Assembly: GCA_020086605.1 (NCBI GenBank)
Contig: JACBWW010000049.1
Coordinates: 4,664,469 to 4,728,468, forward strand
Source of the DNA: Lanius collurio
Taxonomy: Eukaryota; Chordata; Aves; Passeriformes; Laniidae
Length of the DNA stretch: 64,000 nucleotides
Direction of reading: 5' to 3'
Numbering within the stretch: position 1 is the stretch's first letter; each line of letters begins with the position of its first letter. Under the pieces are notes generated by a model. The model saw nothing but the letters and a program-made list of their open reading frames with translations, did no database searches and was not told the origin of the DNA. A program made the translations under genes and the position numbers. This document shows positions 49,616 through 63,500 of the stretch, in pieces.

Positions 49616-52600
49616 CTTATTTTGGTGTTTGTTTAATACCTAAGTATTTGCAGTCTTAAACAAAGGCCACTTACATGCAGCTTAGGTTGTGTACCATATA
49701 CTGAAGAGCTCAGAAGTTAGGTTTACAGGGAAAATCAGACCCATGTATTCAAGATTTCAACTTTTTACAATGAGATTACACAATGAGACAAAATACAGCT
49801 ACAAATAGCATCAGGTTAGACTTTCAGCTGGCATTAGCTGGAGCCAGTCTACTAAAACCAATTTATTTTCCTCAGCTTTACCTGACTCCTCAGGGAATAT
49901 GGGTAATATCAGTATTGCAGCTCCCCACAAAGTCACACATGCAGAAGTGCTGGCAAGAGCAATGGCCTTGGGAAGCTTCTGCTCGCAGCACACGGTGCTG
50001 CAGACCTGCACAGATGCACCTGTAACGCTTCTCCCATGGAAAAGTGCATCAACTACAATGATGGCAAGAGCCATAAAACACACACAAGTTGCCAAAAGCA
50101 ATTTATCTACAGCAATTTCCACAGCCAGCAACCACTGTAATCACATTTTTGTAGAAACATGGAAAATCAGGCTGTAAGGAACTTCAAGAGGCCCCCTTGC
50201 TCCTTCCCTGCCCCAGGGCGAGCTGTAGCACACCTACACACACCTCCAAAGAAGTTTTTGAGCCAAAATTTTTCATTCTTGATCTTAATCCAAAACAAGA
50301 TGTGATTTAAACCCAGTTGTTCATCTGATTTTAAGCCCCAGGTGTTGACATTTAATGCTAGTGAATATACAGAATGTGAAACTGGCTGGTTTGAGTTCCA
50401 GTGTGAGCACAGAGCTGAGCCTTCGCTAACACGGGGACAGCAGAAGATATAAACAGGCAGACTAACAATTTCTTTATAGCAGGAGTCAAACGCAGCAGAA
50501 ATTAAAAAATTGTTTCCCCAGATGTTTTTTTAAATCTCCACTTCACAAGGTATTTGTAGCACATGTGGAGGAGACCACAGAGCTCAGGAGAAAACCTGCA
50601 ATGCTCTCATTGAGGCCATTGTCTCCACAGTAGGCACTGAGTGGCAGCAGGTATTCCCACTGCCATACAGAAGAGGCCACTCTGTTCCCAGGGAGAGCTC
50701 TTCTCTCCTGCCTTGCTCTGTTCAAGACTGGTTTTGACCCCCCCAGGCTTTTACAAGCTTATTAAATCCCCTTGCAATGGCAGAGGGACACTTCTCCTTC
50801 CCTCTGTTTTCCCACTAGAAAGTCACAGGCTCAAGAGAGAGTCCCATGGAGCAGGGAGCTCCTGGTTCCCCTGCCCCCCAAACCTCCTGGGCCACACATT
50901 CAGAGATAAGAGTCTGTGGAGAGAAAAGAAAGGGGAGGCTGGCAGGGAAAGCCATTCAATTTGCCATTTTGTAAAAATAGTACTTGGATGGCTCTCAGCA
51001 GCACAAAAGGATTCAGGACTAACAGCTACTGACAGCACTGCAGTGGTAAGGTAAAGAGAGAAGGGTCTGGACATCAGATCCTAGTCTTAAAAAGTTTTAA
51101 ATTATTAAAGCAAGGCCTCAATTCTTGTAACAAGGCACTGCAGCAGCTTATTTAAAGAAAATAATGCAGTAATAAGAACATTTATTTCCTTCCACATCTT
51201 CTAGACATGGAATCACTAGGATCTATTTGGAAATGTTTCCATTGCTTCTGCCAGTCCTGGAAACAATCTTGTGCTCACAAAGAGCTGCAACCCAGTTTGC
51301 TCATTGTGATTCTAAATCAGAATATATATTGCTTCTATTTTTTCTCCTATATAATTTTTTTTGCATACAATTATTTTAAAAAAATCATACTCCTCAATCT
51401 CCTGGGACTCAGTTTATTGCAGTAATTGAGAGGGCTTTTTTCTTCTCAGATGTTCTGTTTTTCAGGGAAAGATTCCTTTTTGTGTGTATGATCCTTTTTC
51501 AATTATGCAAAACTCAAGGCAAAAGTGTAATAAAAAATGCAACGACTCTCTTGCTTATTTTTATACTCTGACATTTTCATTTCATGTCATTAATGAGTCT
51601 AATCAATCTCTCTTGAATTACACACATATCACATTCCCAACCAGTAACAATTAGAAATAGATAGCCATTTGCTTTCTCCCAGAATTGTAGAAAATTAATG
51701 CCACTTGTCATAAAAAGGGTTCAGACTACAAAGACCAACACACAAAACACTAAGTATTTTAATTTGACACCATTCTTCCTGCAGTTCTCAAATCAAAAGC
51801 AACAGTGTTAAATTCTATTACTAGTCTCCTGCTTGGATCACCACTTTGAATAAAGGCATTAATGAGACAAAAGACCTGCAAAGTGTTTTCTTAGAAACCA
51901 AAGAATCACTAAATTAAACAATTTGGATGTTAGCATTAAAAAACCCGAGTAAATTGCATATTCACCAAGAAAAGCCAAAAGTGAGGAACAAGAAGCATCT
52001 GTAGTGGCTCTGTCCCTTTCTGTACAAGTGACAGCAGATATCTCCCGTGACCCCTATTAGACTGTACCCACTGTGGTCAGGAGCTGCACTGGCAGATTTC
52101 CATCCCAGAGTTTGAATTCTCTCACAGCTGCCCATGCACAGGGCTTTCCCATTCTCCCCCAACAGCTTCCCCTTGTTTCTGGAAACGGGACAAGCACAGT
52201 TGTCTCAGTTAAGCCGGAGGTGTCCTGCACCAGTTCATGCCCTCCTGAAGACCCAACTGGTCTCACTTTGGCAGCTGCTATAAAAACAACTGCTCCCCAT
52301 GTACAAGGAGCATCCAGTTGCTGCAACAGCCAGCTCTGTCCCACATGATGGAAAGGGGAAACGGCAATGTCTCCTTATATGGGTTACAGAAGCCTTGCCT
52401 TTAATTTCATTTGAGAGCTCATCCCTATCTACTGGGTTTATTTGGTGCATCAGGCAGTTATTCCTTAAAAAGTTCAAATGCAGGGGGGAAAAAAAGGGTA
52501 TAGAAGCTGGAATAACACTGAGCTCTTCCACATCTGTATCTCTAGAAGTGGCTGTATCACATACAAAGTGTGTCGGCCAACCCTGCCAGAAGTCAGAAGG

Positions 52601-55600
52601 CTGCCCCAGTACCATTCCCATTTCTGCCTACTGCTCATCCATGTGCTGTGAAACAGACTGTGACTACAGCAAGGATGGACACAGAGCACCAAAGACTCTG
52701 TGATTCAGTCTCAGCTCACAACCACCAACCTACACAGATGTCACGTCCATTTCATAAAAACATCAGCCTGTTCCGCATCTGTGCTAGTGGGGAGAGAAAA
52801 AAGCCGAGTCTCACAGATGTGCAGAGCTCAGACAGTAAAACAGGTCACTGATCAGAGGCACTCTCCAGGTGCATTCACTGTGAAAGATGGCACGAATGTT
52901 GTTCCCTCATGAGGTAACCACACAGACAGCAATGCCTACTGCAGAACTGGCTCAGGAAGAGCAAGTGACACCATGTGGGATCCAGGACTTTTGCATACAA
53001 ACCCATTTAAGCTGAATCCCATATAGCATAGGCAGCAGTGGGGGTACAAGAACTGCACAACTGCTAGCTGCCACATTTCCCAAATCTTGGATAAAATGCC
53101 GATGGCCAGCTGTCCCTGAGATTTCCAGGGCTGAGTTAGGAGTTAGGAAAGTCTAACAACTCATCAGCTGCTACTAAAACCTATGCTCCATGAGAGATTA
53201 GGAAAATACCAGGTGATTTCTTCTTATTAGGTCCCAACTTACCACTGAAGAAAGCAACAAGACAAGGATCCAAGGAGTCTCCTTTATTGCAGAGATCCCT
53301 TAAGGCCCAGTCCCTTCAAGAGGGACAGAAAGCTTTCAGTAGTGAGTAATTTAACCTCACAGTCACCAAAAACCTGACGTTTCATTTAACACATGAAATT
53401 TTTTATGCCTTTCTGAATTCTTTAAACAATCTGTGCATTAGCAAGTGCAGGTCATAGTTTTTTTTATTTTCATAACGTAAACTAAATATAAACCCAATAG
53501 TTAAGAGTGAAATAAAAACCTGCAGATTTTGAATACTGATTCTTATGCCTCACCCATATTTGTATTATCTTCCAAGTGTTGAGTAAATCAAAACCCAGGG
53601 AAAAATACATCCTGTAGGCCAGATCTTTCAGCAGGTATATGGTGGGAACAACTCTTCATATATAATTATGCTGCCAAATACTTGATGAAAAGAATTGAGT
53701 GGATGTCAGCATATGCTTCTTGTAAAATAGACAAGAGGACCTTTGTCAGACAAGCAGTAAATTAAGATTCACTATAGGAACTGTGTCATACAGTTTAAAA
53801 GAAAACCACAGACACATGTGCAGGCCTGAAAATGGGGGTAAAAAGCTTGAGGAGAAATGTCAGCTGAGGTCTGTTCCTTGCACAGGAGGAGACTGAACAG
53901 AAAAGGATACTATTATCCATAGCATCCAAAGAACTGGCAGGCTTGCTGCTCAAAAGCAGCTGCTTGAATATTTAGCTTGAAAGGCAGACTACTCCTTGCA
54001 TTTTCTCTGGTGTGGCTTTCAGCTGCACAGCAGTGCCAAATGGCATCATGCTTCCTGCAGGACCAGAGCGCCTTTGGGCTGGGTACAAACTGCACATGGT
54101 TTATAGGGCACCCTGAAGGGGGGACCACAGCACTGGACTGATGCCAGAGAGGCCTGGAAGCTGTTGCAGAATTTCTGAGGACGATGGCTCAGTATGTTCA
54201 TGTCAGCAGGGTGGCTGACATGATCCATTCTCAGTGCTGGCTATTTTGTCACAGAGAAAGACAAAGAAGGAAGGAAGCAGTAAGAGCCAGCGAAGGACTC
54301 CTACACTGAGAGATGCACACAAGATCGGTCCACGCTACTCAGAGCTGGGTATGACACATAATAACTCCAACAGCCTGCATTAAACAGATACCAGGTTTGC
54401 AGCCTACACATCTGCCAGTTTTCTTGCTACGTACTGAAAAACAGCAGCCATCTAATCACTCAGCAGCAGTAATTCCCTTTCCTGCTTCACTCCTCTGTTA
54501 CACACTGTCACCCGGTCCCAGAGATTTAAAATATATGAGTTAACAACATCTGACATTTGTATTGGAACAGTGCAGCAAATAACTGATAAACTGAAACTTT
54601 AAGAAAAAGGGCAACAAATTTAAGTTCACAAACTGAAAATTATTTGCAAAGCAGTAATTCAGCTTAGTGTGCAATTTTACACACATGCAGACACACAGGT
54701 TTTCCACATATTAAAATAATGCTACTAATTAAATGCTACTAATGAACAAAGTATGTGCTCAGCTCACCTTTGAAAAACCTACCACACAAGCAGACACCTA
54801 ATAAATAGAGATACAACTGTAGTCAGACACAACGTGGCAATTTCATTCTGACACAAATCTTGCTGGCACAGAGGCTGAAGTCACACATTTTCAAGCAAAG
54901 CTTCCAGACTTTTCCTGGTGTGAATATTTAATGTTTTGAGAGAAGCAAGAGGATTTTGTATTTAGAAGTTACTCCACCAGAAGCATGCACTGTTATCCTT
55001 AATGTTTTGCTTTAATTATGAATAATCAACTTGTAAGACTGCTCACAGAGTCTCCAATCCCTGAAGAAGGAAACAAGATCTCAATCAGGAAAGCCGTGGG
55101 CAAACAGGATTACCAGTCTGACTTGCAAGTGAGAATGCCTGGTAAAACAAAGGCAGATTCATGTTTCCGTGTGGAAAATGTTAAAGTTATTGTAACTAAA
55201 TATAACATCTCAAATTTTCCCCATCTATTTTATTTCCAGTAATACACACACTCATGTCTGCTTGTGCCATTAGATAACAACAGGTAGCAGAACCAGTCAT
55301 GTTCTTGTCCAAAATCCCCTGGGATTTGAGTCCTCCTTCCCAGCTTGCCCCAGAGGAGAGTAGCAATGCCATGACCACACAGAAGCAGACAGGCACCATG
55401 CCAGGGGAGAGGAATAGGAAATAGCTACATGTGGCTTTCAGACCCATCTTCAGCAGGGGCCTCAAAATAGCCACAAAAGAGCCAAAATTCCCATATAAAT
55501 CTGAACAAGAGAGGAGGGAGAGAATGACTTAAGTATCAGGATGTTCCAGTTTGGAGATGTCATTAAGAATGATAATGCTGAGATAATTAAATGGGGGACT

Positions 55601-56373
55601 GGGGGGAAGAACATTAACAATCAAGCAAAGACTATCCATGTCATATGTCACCTAGATGGCAAGAGAGGAGGATTTATTCTGCCACACTGAGATATTCTAT
55701 ATTCACAGTCATCGCCACAGTGTTGAATGACATGAAGGAAAGTGCTGCTGCTTCATTCTTGTACCATTTGCTGTTACTGCACCCTCTGCCATCCAAATTC
55801 CCACTTTCTCTCACACCTTTACAAAATGTCAGTGCAGAGACTTTCTAGGAATTTGGGTCAAGTTCAAGAATCCCCATCTGCTCCTGCTGGAGAGGGATGA
55901 GATCAGACTGTAAATGAGTGGCAGACTCCTAGCAAGGAGACACGTGAATACAATTTGGACACATATGAAAGTCAGTCCCAGCCTTCTTCATTTAAATTAA
56001 TAACTTTAGACTCTCCTCTGTCTCTCTGTAATGAAACATTCATATAATCAGTTATTCCTCCATTTAGGTTAAGTGCATGTATAGGCAAGTACTCTCAAGA
56101 CATTTTATTAATCTACATTTATCTTAAAGCTGTTTAGAATTGCAGACATGCAGGCACAAGATGAGTTCTTCAAGACTTAAAAGCAATTAGGTCTTGAGAA
56201 AAGTGGCTTTGGTAGCACATGTTCTCACAGATATTTAAATAAATTCAAATCAAATATAGGTTTAAATCAGCACGAGACTTCTCATTAGACAACAGCATTT
56301 TTTCAAGTTTCCAGAGCTCTTCTGCAGTGCTTTGCACTGTGTATGTAGGAGCATGCACCTGCGCTGGTAGCCA

Positions 56374-56400
56374 GCTTGCAGGAGGGCGCCCCTTGCAAGC
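56374..56400. other. Short GC-rich hairpin
   Basis: The arms GCTTGCA (56374-56380) and TGCAAGC (56394-56400) flank an inner palindrome AGGG-CGC-CCCT, giving an almost continuous 11-bp stem with a two-base GG bulge. It stands out in an AT-rich stretch. No adjoining T-run or RNA gene was seen. Confidence 0.4.
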
Positions 56401-59400
56401 CTACACACACAACATGGCTTCAAAAATTGAATTTATAACACTTTCCTGTTATAGCTGGTAGCAACATGGAAATATCTATACAAAAGGTGTCACTTTCTGG
56501 AAGTGTTTATCCCCACCTGACTGGTTATCACGGTAGCCCAGCACTGAAGTAAGGAGCAGAAGCATGGTGTTCATCCACTAACATGTTCCAACTTACCTTC
56601 GTGGCACTCTGGAGAGCTGAGATCAAGCTTCCTTATTTTGTAAGAAGGTGAACATTTAAAAATAATACTAAAAAGTCCAAATCAGAAATCAACTTACTTG
56701 AGGAATTAGGTAGAACAGGAAACTCAAGGTGGACTGTGTAAGTCTCAAGTGAGCCTTGTAAAATATGCCCTTCTGCATTTAACCAACTCTTACCCCTCTA
56801 GATGTGCAGTAATTTCAAATTCTGCCTACTTAAACTGTAACAGAAGACTCATGAATTTTACATCATTGGAAAAAGATGACCCTAACTCTGGCAGAAAGTA
56901 TTAGAATTCCTTATAATTGCAAGTGTCAATCTTGCTTACATCTATTTGTTTTCCTTTTAAGTCCACAAATGGACTTCAAAGGAGAATAAACAGCCCATTT
57001 CTTGGCAACAATTGCAGCCAAGAAAACACAATGTGATTACATTCTATGTGTGGGTAAGGCCTGCTGGTTTAAAGCATACACATGAACACACATACATTTG
57101 CACATACATAATCCCACATACTGCCTTGGTTAATAATCAGAACAGATCTTGATGAATCACCTCTAGTTGATATTTTTACAGTCTTTCTTGTAAAAAGCAT
57201 TCCACAAATGTGCAAACTATTAAGAAAATATGTGAAGAACAGTCTGATTGGCAGACTAAAGTTGGGAGGCTGAATAACATATAAGCCTGTTTAGCATTAA
57301 TGCCAGAAATCCCTTCTCACACTAAAAATCTGACATATCATTTACTTTATTAGTTCCAAATCAACTATTCATTTAATTTACAATAAAAATACGAAATTAA
57401 AAATTAATACAGATTATTTAAAACTGAAGTCATGCAAAGACAGTACTTCTTTTTTAATAGACTTTCATTTTTGAAGTGAATATTACTGCATGCTGCTGAA
57501 TTCCTACAACAGTCTGCAAGGCCAGCACTGGAAGTCTGTCGATTCAACCATTAAGATTACATTTACTAGGAGCTGATGAATTCAAGTCTTCCTTTTCCAC
57601 TAACTAATACCACAAACTGTCTCCAAATATTGTGCATTTAGTTCTGAGCGTATGAGCAAGGAATGACCATCTTACACACCACACAGAATTACACTTTCAC
57701 AGATCCAGGACATGAAAACTTTTTAAATTGGGAAAGGAAAAAGAATGGCAAAATAGTGCTTTACCCTAGTCAAAAGGTCACTCAACTCAGATTAACTTAG
57801 AATTCATGAAATTCTACTCAAGAAAGTAAAAATGAAAGTCTGACCCTTAAAAAGGCCAGATGTCCCACGAGTTTCCTCTTATGTTTTAGTCAAGCACATA
57901 GTTCAGAGTCACAGAAGAGTTTACTATAAGTCACAAATATGCCACCATATTTATGGCAAAGATCTTGGATCTCACAAGATCCAACAGTTTCCCTTCCAAA
58001 CTAGAGACAATTCCCAACAAAACAGAAGACACCATTCCAGCATCAAAGCCAAACAAAGTGAGCCAGAGGTCATCACCAATCCCACCTAATGGAAATGGTG
58101 ATGCAGAGAAACAGCTCTGCAGGCAGATCCTGTGGCTGGAACAGCTCCCGGGGCATGGGGGTGAAGAACTCCAGCAGAACAGCATTACAGTCACTGCAGC
58201 CCCTGCTCACTGCAGGAGCCCTGCTAATATTTGTGTTTACTACTCCAGGTCACTGCCAACAACTTCACAGTCCTGATCTAATAAAAAGTGCTGTCCCACT
58301 CTAACCTCCTCCACGTTCCCACCCTACTAAGGTGGGTGCCTCTTATTCCAAACACCTCAAAGTCCATCTAAGACCATTTTCATCACACACATGGAGGCTT
58401 TCTTCCCTTTCAATCTTTTTACTCTACATAACTTCCAAAGGGGTTGAAAATTTTCCCTTTCTTAATCTTGATAAAATCCTTTCCCACTAAGTCCTCTGTA
58501 ACCAGGCTGCTGCACAGCACCATGGCTGGAAATTAGGGGCTTATAATGGAAATGCTGAGGTAACCTTAGACACTGCATCAAGCTACATGAAGAGCCTGTC
58601 ACGGTACTGGAAAGAAAGTGCATTTAAAGCCTAAGAGGCTCTGTCATCACCATAAAATGCACACACTGCTGCTGCATGCTCTCACTTTATTAAATGGGCC
58701 TGGGCATGGCAGCAATGAAGCACAGCCTCCCCTGACTTTGTACAGTATGAGGGCTCATTGCTACCACCAGCTGTGACCATTACCACCCTAACAAGGAAGG
58801 GAAAGAGAATGAACTAAATTAGAATCTAGTTTTGTCATCACAAAAAGAATAAAGGAACAAAATTAGTCTGTATCGAAGTCAGTGCTGGAGGGCTATTCTA
58901 GCTACCTGGCCATTATTCACTTTGCTATTGTCTGCCCAGCATTAACACCTACCCATTCCTCCAGCCCAGTGACTCTCCTTATTATCCTCATTCCTCTGTT
59001 ATTACCAAACCAGCCTTCCTCTGGGGAAGGTCTATCAGCTGCAATGAACACTGGTCACTGTATTTAGCATAAAATTTGTGACTTCTGAAATTAAGAAAGT
59101 AAATCATCTCTATCCTCTGCACATGAGACAGATGTGACAAAGATATAATGATGCTATTTTATTAAATTACTAAAAGAAAACTGAAGAGAAGTGAATGAGA
59201 CTTGGCCTTAGTGAACATTTGAAAGTTAATAACACTACATTAATAACCCTGATGAGGGCTGCTGTTAGAAAGACAAAAATCTCCAGGAATTTAACACAGG
59301 GTAAGTTTTATTAAAACTATACTTCCATCTAAAGTGCTTTGGATTATTTAAGATTTATCTGAGTGAGAGCAAGGAGACCTCATCCAATCAGGAAAATGCT

Positions 59401-60149
59401 GCAATAGCCTTTGATTCAGAAGCCATCAATTTACTTTGTGTTCACAGACTATGTAAGATACCATGAAATGAAATAATAAAAAGCAGTAAAATAAAAGAGA
59501 TGATATGGCAAAAGACCCCAGGTAGTAGCAAGGGGGAGAAAAAAGAATTATGTTTTAAAGACAAACTACCTGCATGCACAATTCTGAAATTATAACTCCC
59601 AACATCCCTATCACATTACTGTGTGAGCTGCAGATGAAACAAAGCAGTGGAGAATAACAGGGCCACATAGCCTCTTTTGAAAAGAAAACTTCACCATCAT
59701 GGAAATCTAATAAAAAGAATAAAAGCAACAGGCAAGATTAAGAAAGCAGAGAATGAAAAGTAATAGTATTGATTTAAGTGGTTCATTTTTTATTTATAGA
59801 TATTCTTTCCAGTGGATATCTCAGAAGCATTTTATGTTTAATAGGCACCACCACTGTGCAAATGTTTTCTAAGCAAAAAGCCCCCACTCTTTACCAAGGC
59901 AATAAATGGCTTCATAGTAGAAAGCCCCATGAAGAATTTAAGAACCAAAATGAAATGTGGACTATGCAAAGCGTAAGAAAACTTACCCTCAGCGAAAGCC
60001 CTTTGATGTTGAAACAATTTAACAGAAAGTGGGTGCTACAGATCATGTTTTCATTTGGTAATACTGGTTGTCTATCACAGATCCTTGACTTCTCAGAAGA
60101 GAAGGTGTGTGTACTCCTGACTGGAAAAAACCCAACAAAACCAAAAAAA

Positions 60150-60520
60150 TCCCCTCCACTGAATACACAAGTGTTTCGGAGGACCCTCCCCCCCGGCCGG
60201 GTCCCTGCCATGTGACTGAGGCGGGTCTGTCTGATGTTCCAGCAGCCCGGGCTCTGATCTGGTTGGGTGTTTATCCCATCTCCGCCCCTGGGATCCCCTT
60301 TCCCCCTGTCTGTGATAAAACCATCAGGACAAAAAGCCTCCCCCTCTTACCTTGCCGGCTGTGCCCAGGTCGGGTCCTCTGTCCCCCTCCAGGACAGAGG
60401 GAATAAATGACTTAACACCATAAAGGGGGTTTGAGCTCTATTTCTCTTCTCAACTTCTGCTTCTGGTGAGTAGCTGTCGACTAACACTGGCTTAATGTGG
60501 CGCTGCCAGTCGAGGGATAT
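60150..60520 (+). mobile_element. Probable solo LTR of an endogenous retrovirus
   Basis: This is a GC- and CpG-enriched block in AT-rich DNA with LTR-like order on the plus strand: GC-rich U3-like segment, a TGATAAAA TATA-like box (60313-60320), AATAAA at 60402-60407, then a T/C-rich stretch and GTGAGTAGCTGTCGAC. A TGGCGCTGCC near 60499 resembles the start of a primer-binding site but is not adjacent to a clear CA end. No internal retroviral gene was recognised, hence solo LTR. The ends and target-site duplication could not be fixed. A CpG-rich promoter of cellular origin is the alternative. Confidence 0.5.
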
Positions 60521-63500
60521 TTAGGCTGTTGGTAAATGGTTTAAGATATTCCAAGACATAAAGAGGCAAGCTCACCACAAAATTAAGCAGTGGACAAGCT
60601 AATCCACCACCAGACACAAGTCCTAGTCTCAGAGCCTTAAAGAGAGTTGCTTCCTACATCTCCCCCTTCCCGCTTCTGGTTTAAATTCTTGTAATAATTA
60701 TGTTTTGAGTATTTATCCCAAATGCCGTCTATTCCACAGACTTTAACTGTAAAACCCTGATTCAGCTAAGAAATTAAATCCCACTGCCTAAACTACAAAT
60801 TTTAATCCATAATTAATATATTAAAAAAAGTCTCTATTTATTTTGCATAAATTGTTCTCCTCCTTCCCCAGTCTCCAAGAGAGAGAATGTTGTTTGCCAA
60901 TATTTTACTTCATAATTTCATTACCAGTTTCTTCTTCCCTTTCCCATCGGTCAGGTTTTGTATTCAGATAGAAATGTCTTCAGATACTGCCTGGCAGTAT
61001 CCTGGAAACAATCACATCCAGTTGGAATTGAAAATGCTATTTAGTCTACTGTGATTTTGCTGGTATCAAATATTCATATTAACAGTAAAGATGGTGGTGG
61101 TAGGGAAATTGTAACAGCTTTAGGAAAATGTAACATACTCAGTACCTATTTCCTTCATTTACTGAGCAAACATGCTGCCCCTGGGCAAACGAGTGTCAGA
61201 TGGCTAATAGTCTCTGTGCCGAAGGGAGCCAGGAAGCAGACTGTTAATGAAGCCCAAAGGGTACTGGAAAGAGGCACTGGGACAGGACTGGCAATCTTCT
61301 TTCAGAACCCAGAGCCTCACTGGTGCAGCTGACCTACATTCTCCAACTTGGAGTTGAAGGCCAAGTCAAAACACACATAAATACAATAACGGCTCGGATT
61401 CAGCAGATGTCCAAGCATCCCATGCTGGTGGGAACAGCCATCTCCTCCTGTGTGCTACTCCAGCACAAGCCACAGATGGTAAATACAATCCCAAGCCACT
61501 CAGTTTTAACTTGCAAAAGGCCCTTTACATAGCAGACCGTACTTTGCCAGAACCTTGTGTTAGATTGCTATTTATTGACTCTGGTGGTGGTGAGAAATCC
61601 AAGGCTTTACATGACCAACATAACCCTTGCCTTTGAAATCTAATTCGAACCAGTTTTATGACTTCCTTCTTATGAGTAATTCCCTTTATCCAGGCATCTA
61701 TTAGATTTAAGAAAGAAAACATAGCAAGCCTCAATTTTCAAACTCATTTTTACCCAGTGTAATCTTTCCTTAAAAGACCACAAATTTTCTTCATGATCTG
61801 CACATCTAAATATCTTCTTGCACAGCCAGGGGCAACGTCTGCATATCGAAAGCTTGCAGTTTGTGGGTTTCACTGTTTTACATCAAGAGCAAAGCAGATG
61901 CAGGCTCAAAATAATGCCATGCTTCCATTTTTCTCTTCAGCTAAAAAGGATTCAAACAAAACATATCAGAGGAGAATGCACTGGTGTTGATTTGTATTGT
62001 AGAAGTGAGCAGATGCTAAGAAATGAAAATTATTTAAGCAGAAATCTTGATTGCTATTCTCTGCAGAAGGGTTGCTGTAACATGAGCCTTTTGTTTGCTG
62101 AAGAGGCAGATAAACTGCACCACTAATTAGTCACATATAACACACACTCAAATTCTTTATTGCACATGGCAAATGACTCAGTTCTAATGCTCTAAATGAA
62201 CACACTTTCAACTGATATTCCTATCAATGTTGGATTAAGAGAGGTAAGTGAAGGCAGAGTAGATTCACAAAACCACCAAAACAAAACTGATTCTATTTAC
62301 TTAGATAAAACCCCCTGAAGCAGGCTGGGCACGAAGTGGAACAGACATCTTGTTTATAGATAAAATTTATTAAAGTAATTACTATCTCAAGTTCACAAAT
62401 TGATTATTTTTGGTCCTGATTCCAGATTTTAGAACTACTAGAGCTGTCTTCCGCTGTCTTAATCACATTCCTGACTTTTCATCACTTTCTCAGCTTTGGA
62501 GTAACTATTTATTGAATTGAAATAGCTAGTTATTGACTTCCTTGAATGTAATAAACATCAAGAAAGTACCTCTGAAAGATTACTGAAACATTTTGCTTGT
62601 TTCTAAAAAAACCCCTGCTTCTGACCTCTTAACCAGTAAATTTCAACAGGCCATAAAGGGGGAATCCTGAAGGCACTTAGAATGGGGCAAGTAAGGAAGG
62701 CTGCTAGACGGAATTATTTCATTATGGCTAAACTATACATTTATTTAAAACTAATTTACAAATAAGATTTTTCACCATTACTTTTATATATTCCTACTCC
62801 AGTTAAAATTAATGTTTTGACATGCACAATCCTAAAGACCTACCCATTTATACATTCAACAAAATACCTGGAAGTTATCTTAACATGAACAAACCAAGCT
62901 ATTCCACCCTACAACAGGTTTTTGCCAATCCTGAATTTACAGGGAGCACTTAAGTCTTATCCCCACAACTGAGGTTCCAAAGAACCTTTCCGTGACCTCA
63001 CTCCTGTACCACAGTAATGGCAGGATTCTTGTATGGAGACAAAGGCACAGTTGTAGTGGGTGCTCCTATGCACCTCCTGGAGCCACCAGTACAGCAGCAG
63101 AGCAGAGAAGACCACATCAGCACAGCTTTACCACTCACCTGACACCAAGAGCAGGCTCAGAGTCACCTCAGCCTTAGGTCCTTACCACTCACCAGATTCC
63201 AAGAGCAGGATCAGAGTCACCTCAGCCTTAGGTCCTGAAGAAAGCCTTCAAGCTCTCCTCCCCTGCATTTTTCTGCTCTGGAGAAGCAGAAAACAAGTAT
63301 TTGAGGCACAAGGCCCCAAGAGCTAAAGTCTTCCCCTTCTTCTTGCTACAGCCAAGATGCCTGCCCTGGAGCAATGGATGCAGGTATAAGACAACCCCTC
63401 TTTCCTGCCTTTTATCCTCACCCTTACTGGCAACAACAGAAACCACCTGGCTCCCTATATCAGATAGCACAAGCTGTCCTAATCACCCTGCAGCAGCTGC

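Larger units (their letters stand above)
49049..60149 (-). other. FAM107B upstream intron or 5' flank, middle part
   Basis: Unique, AT-rich sequence with a G/T-rich, poly-G tract at 49487-49615 and a small GC-rich hairpin at 56374-56400. No CR1 copy, coding exon or RNA gene was recognised. Open frames are short, start at non-ATG codons or have no splice signals in frame. Confidence 0.55.

Noticed and set aside
52235..52621. 128-codon open frame on the minus strand upstream of FAM107B, considered as a long-isoform exon
   Set aside because: No donor in the required phase and no similarity to a FAM107 N-terminal extension that I can recognise.
59778..60215. 145-codon open frame on the plus strand leading into the LTR-like block
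   Set aside because: It starts at GTG, ends in LTR-like sequence, and has no retroviral or cellular motif.
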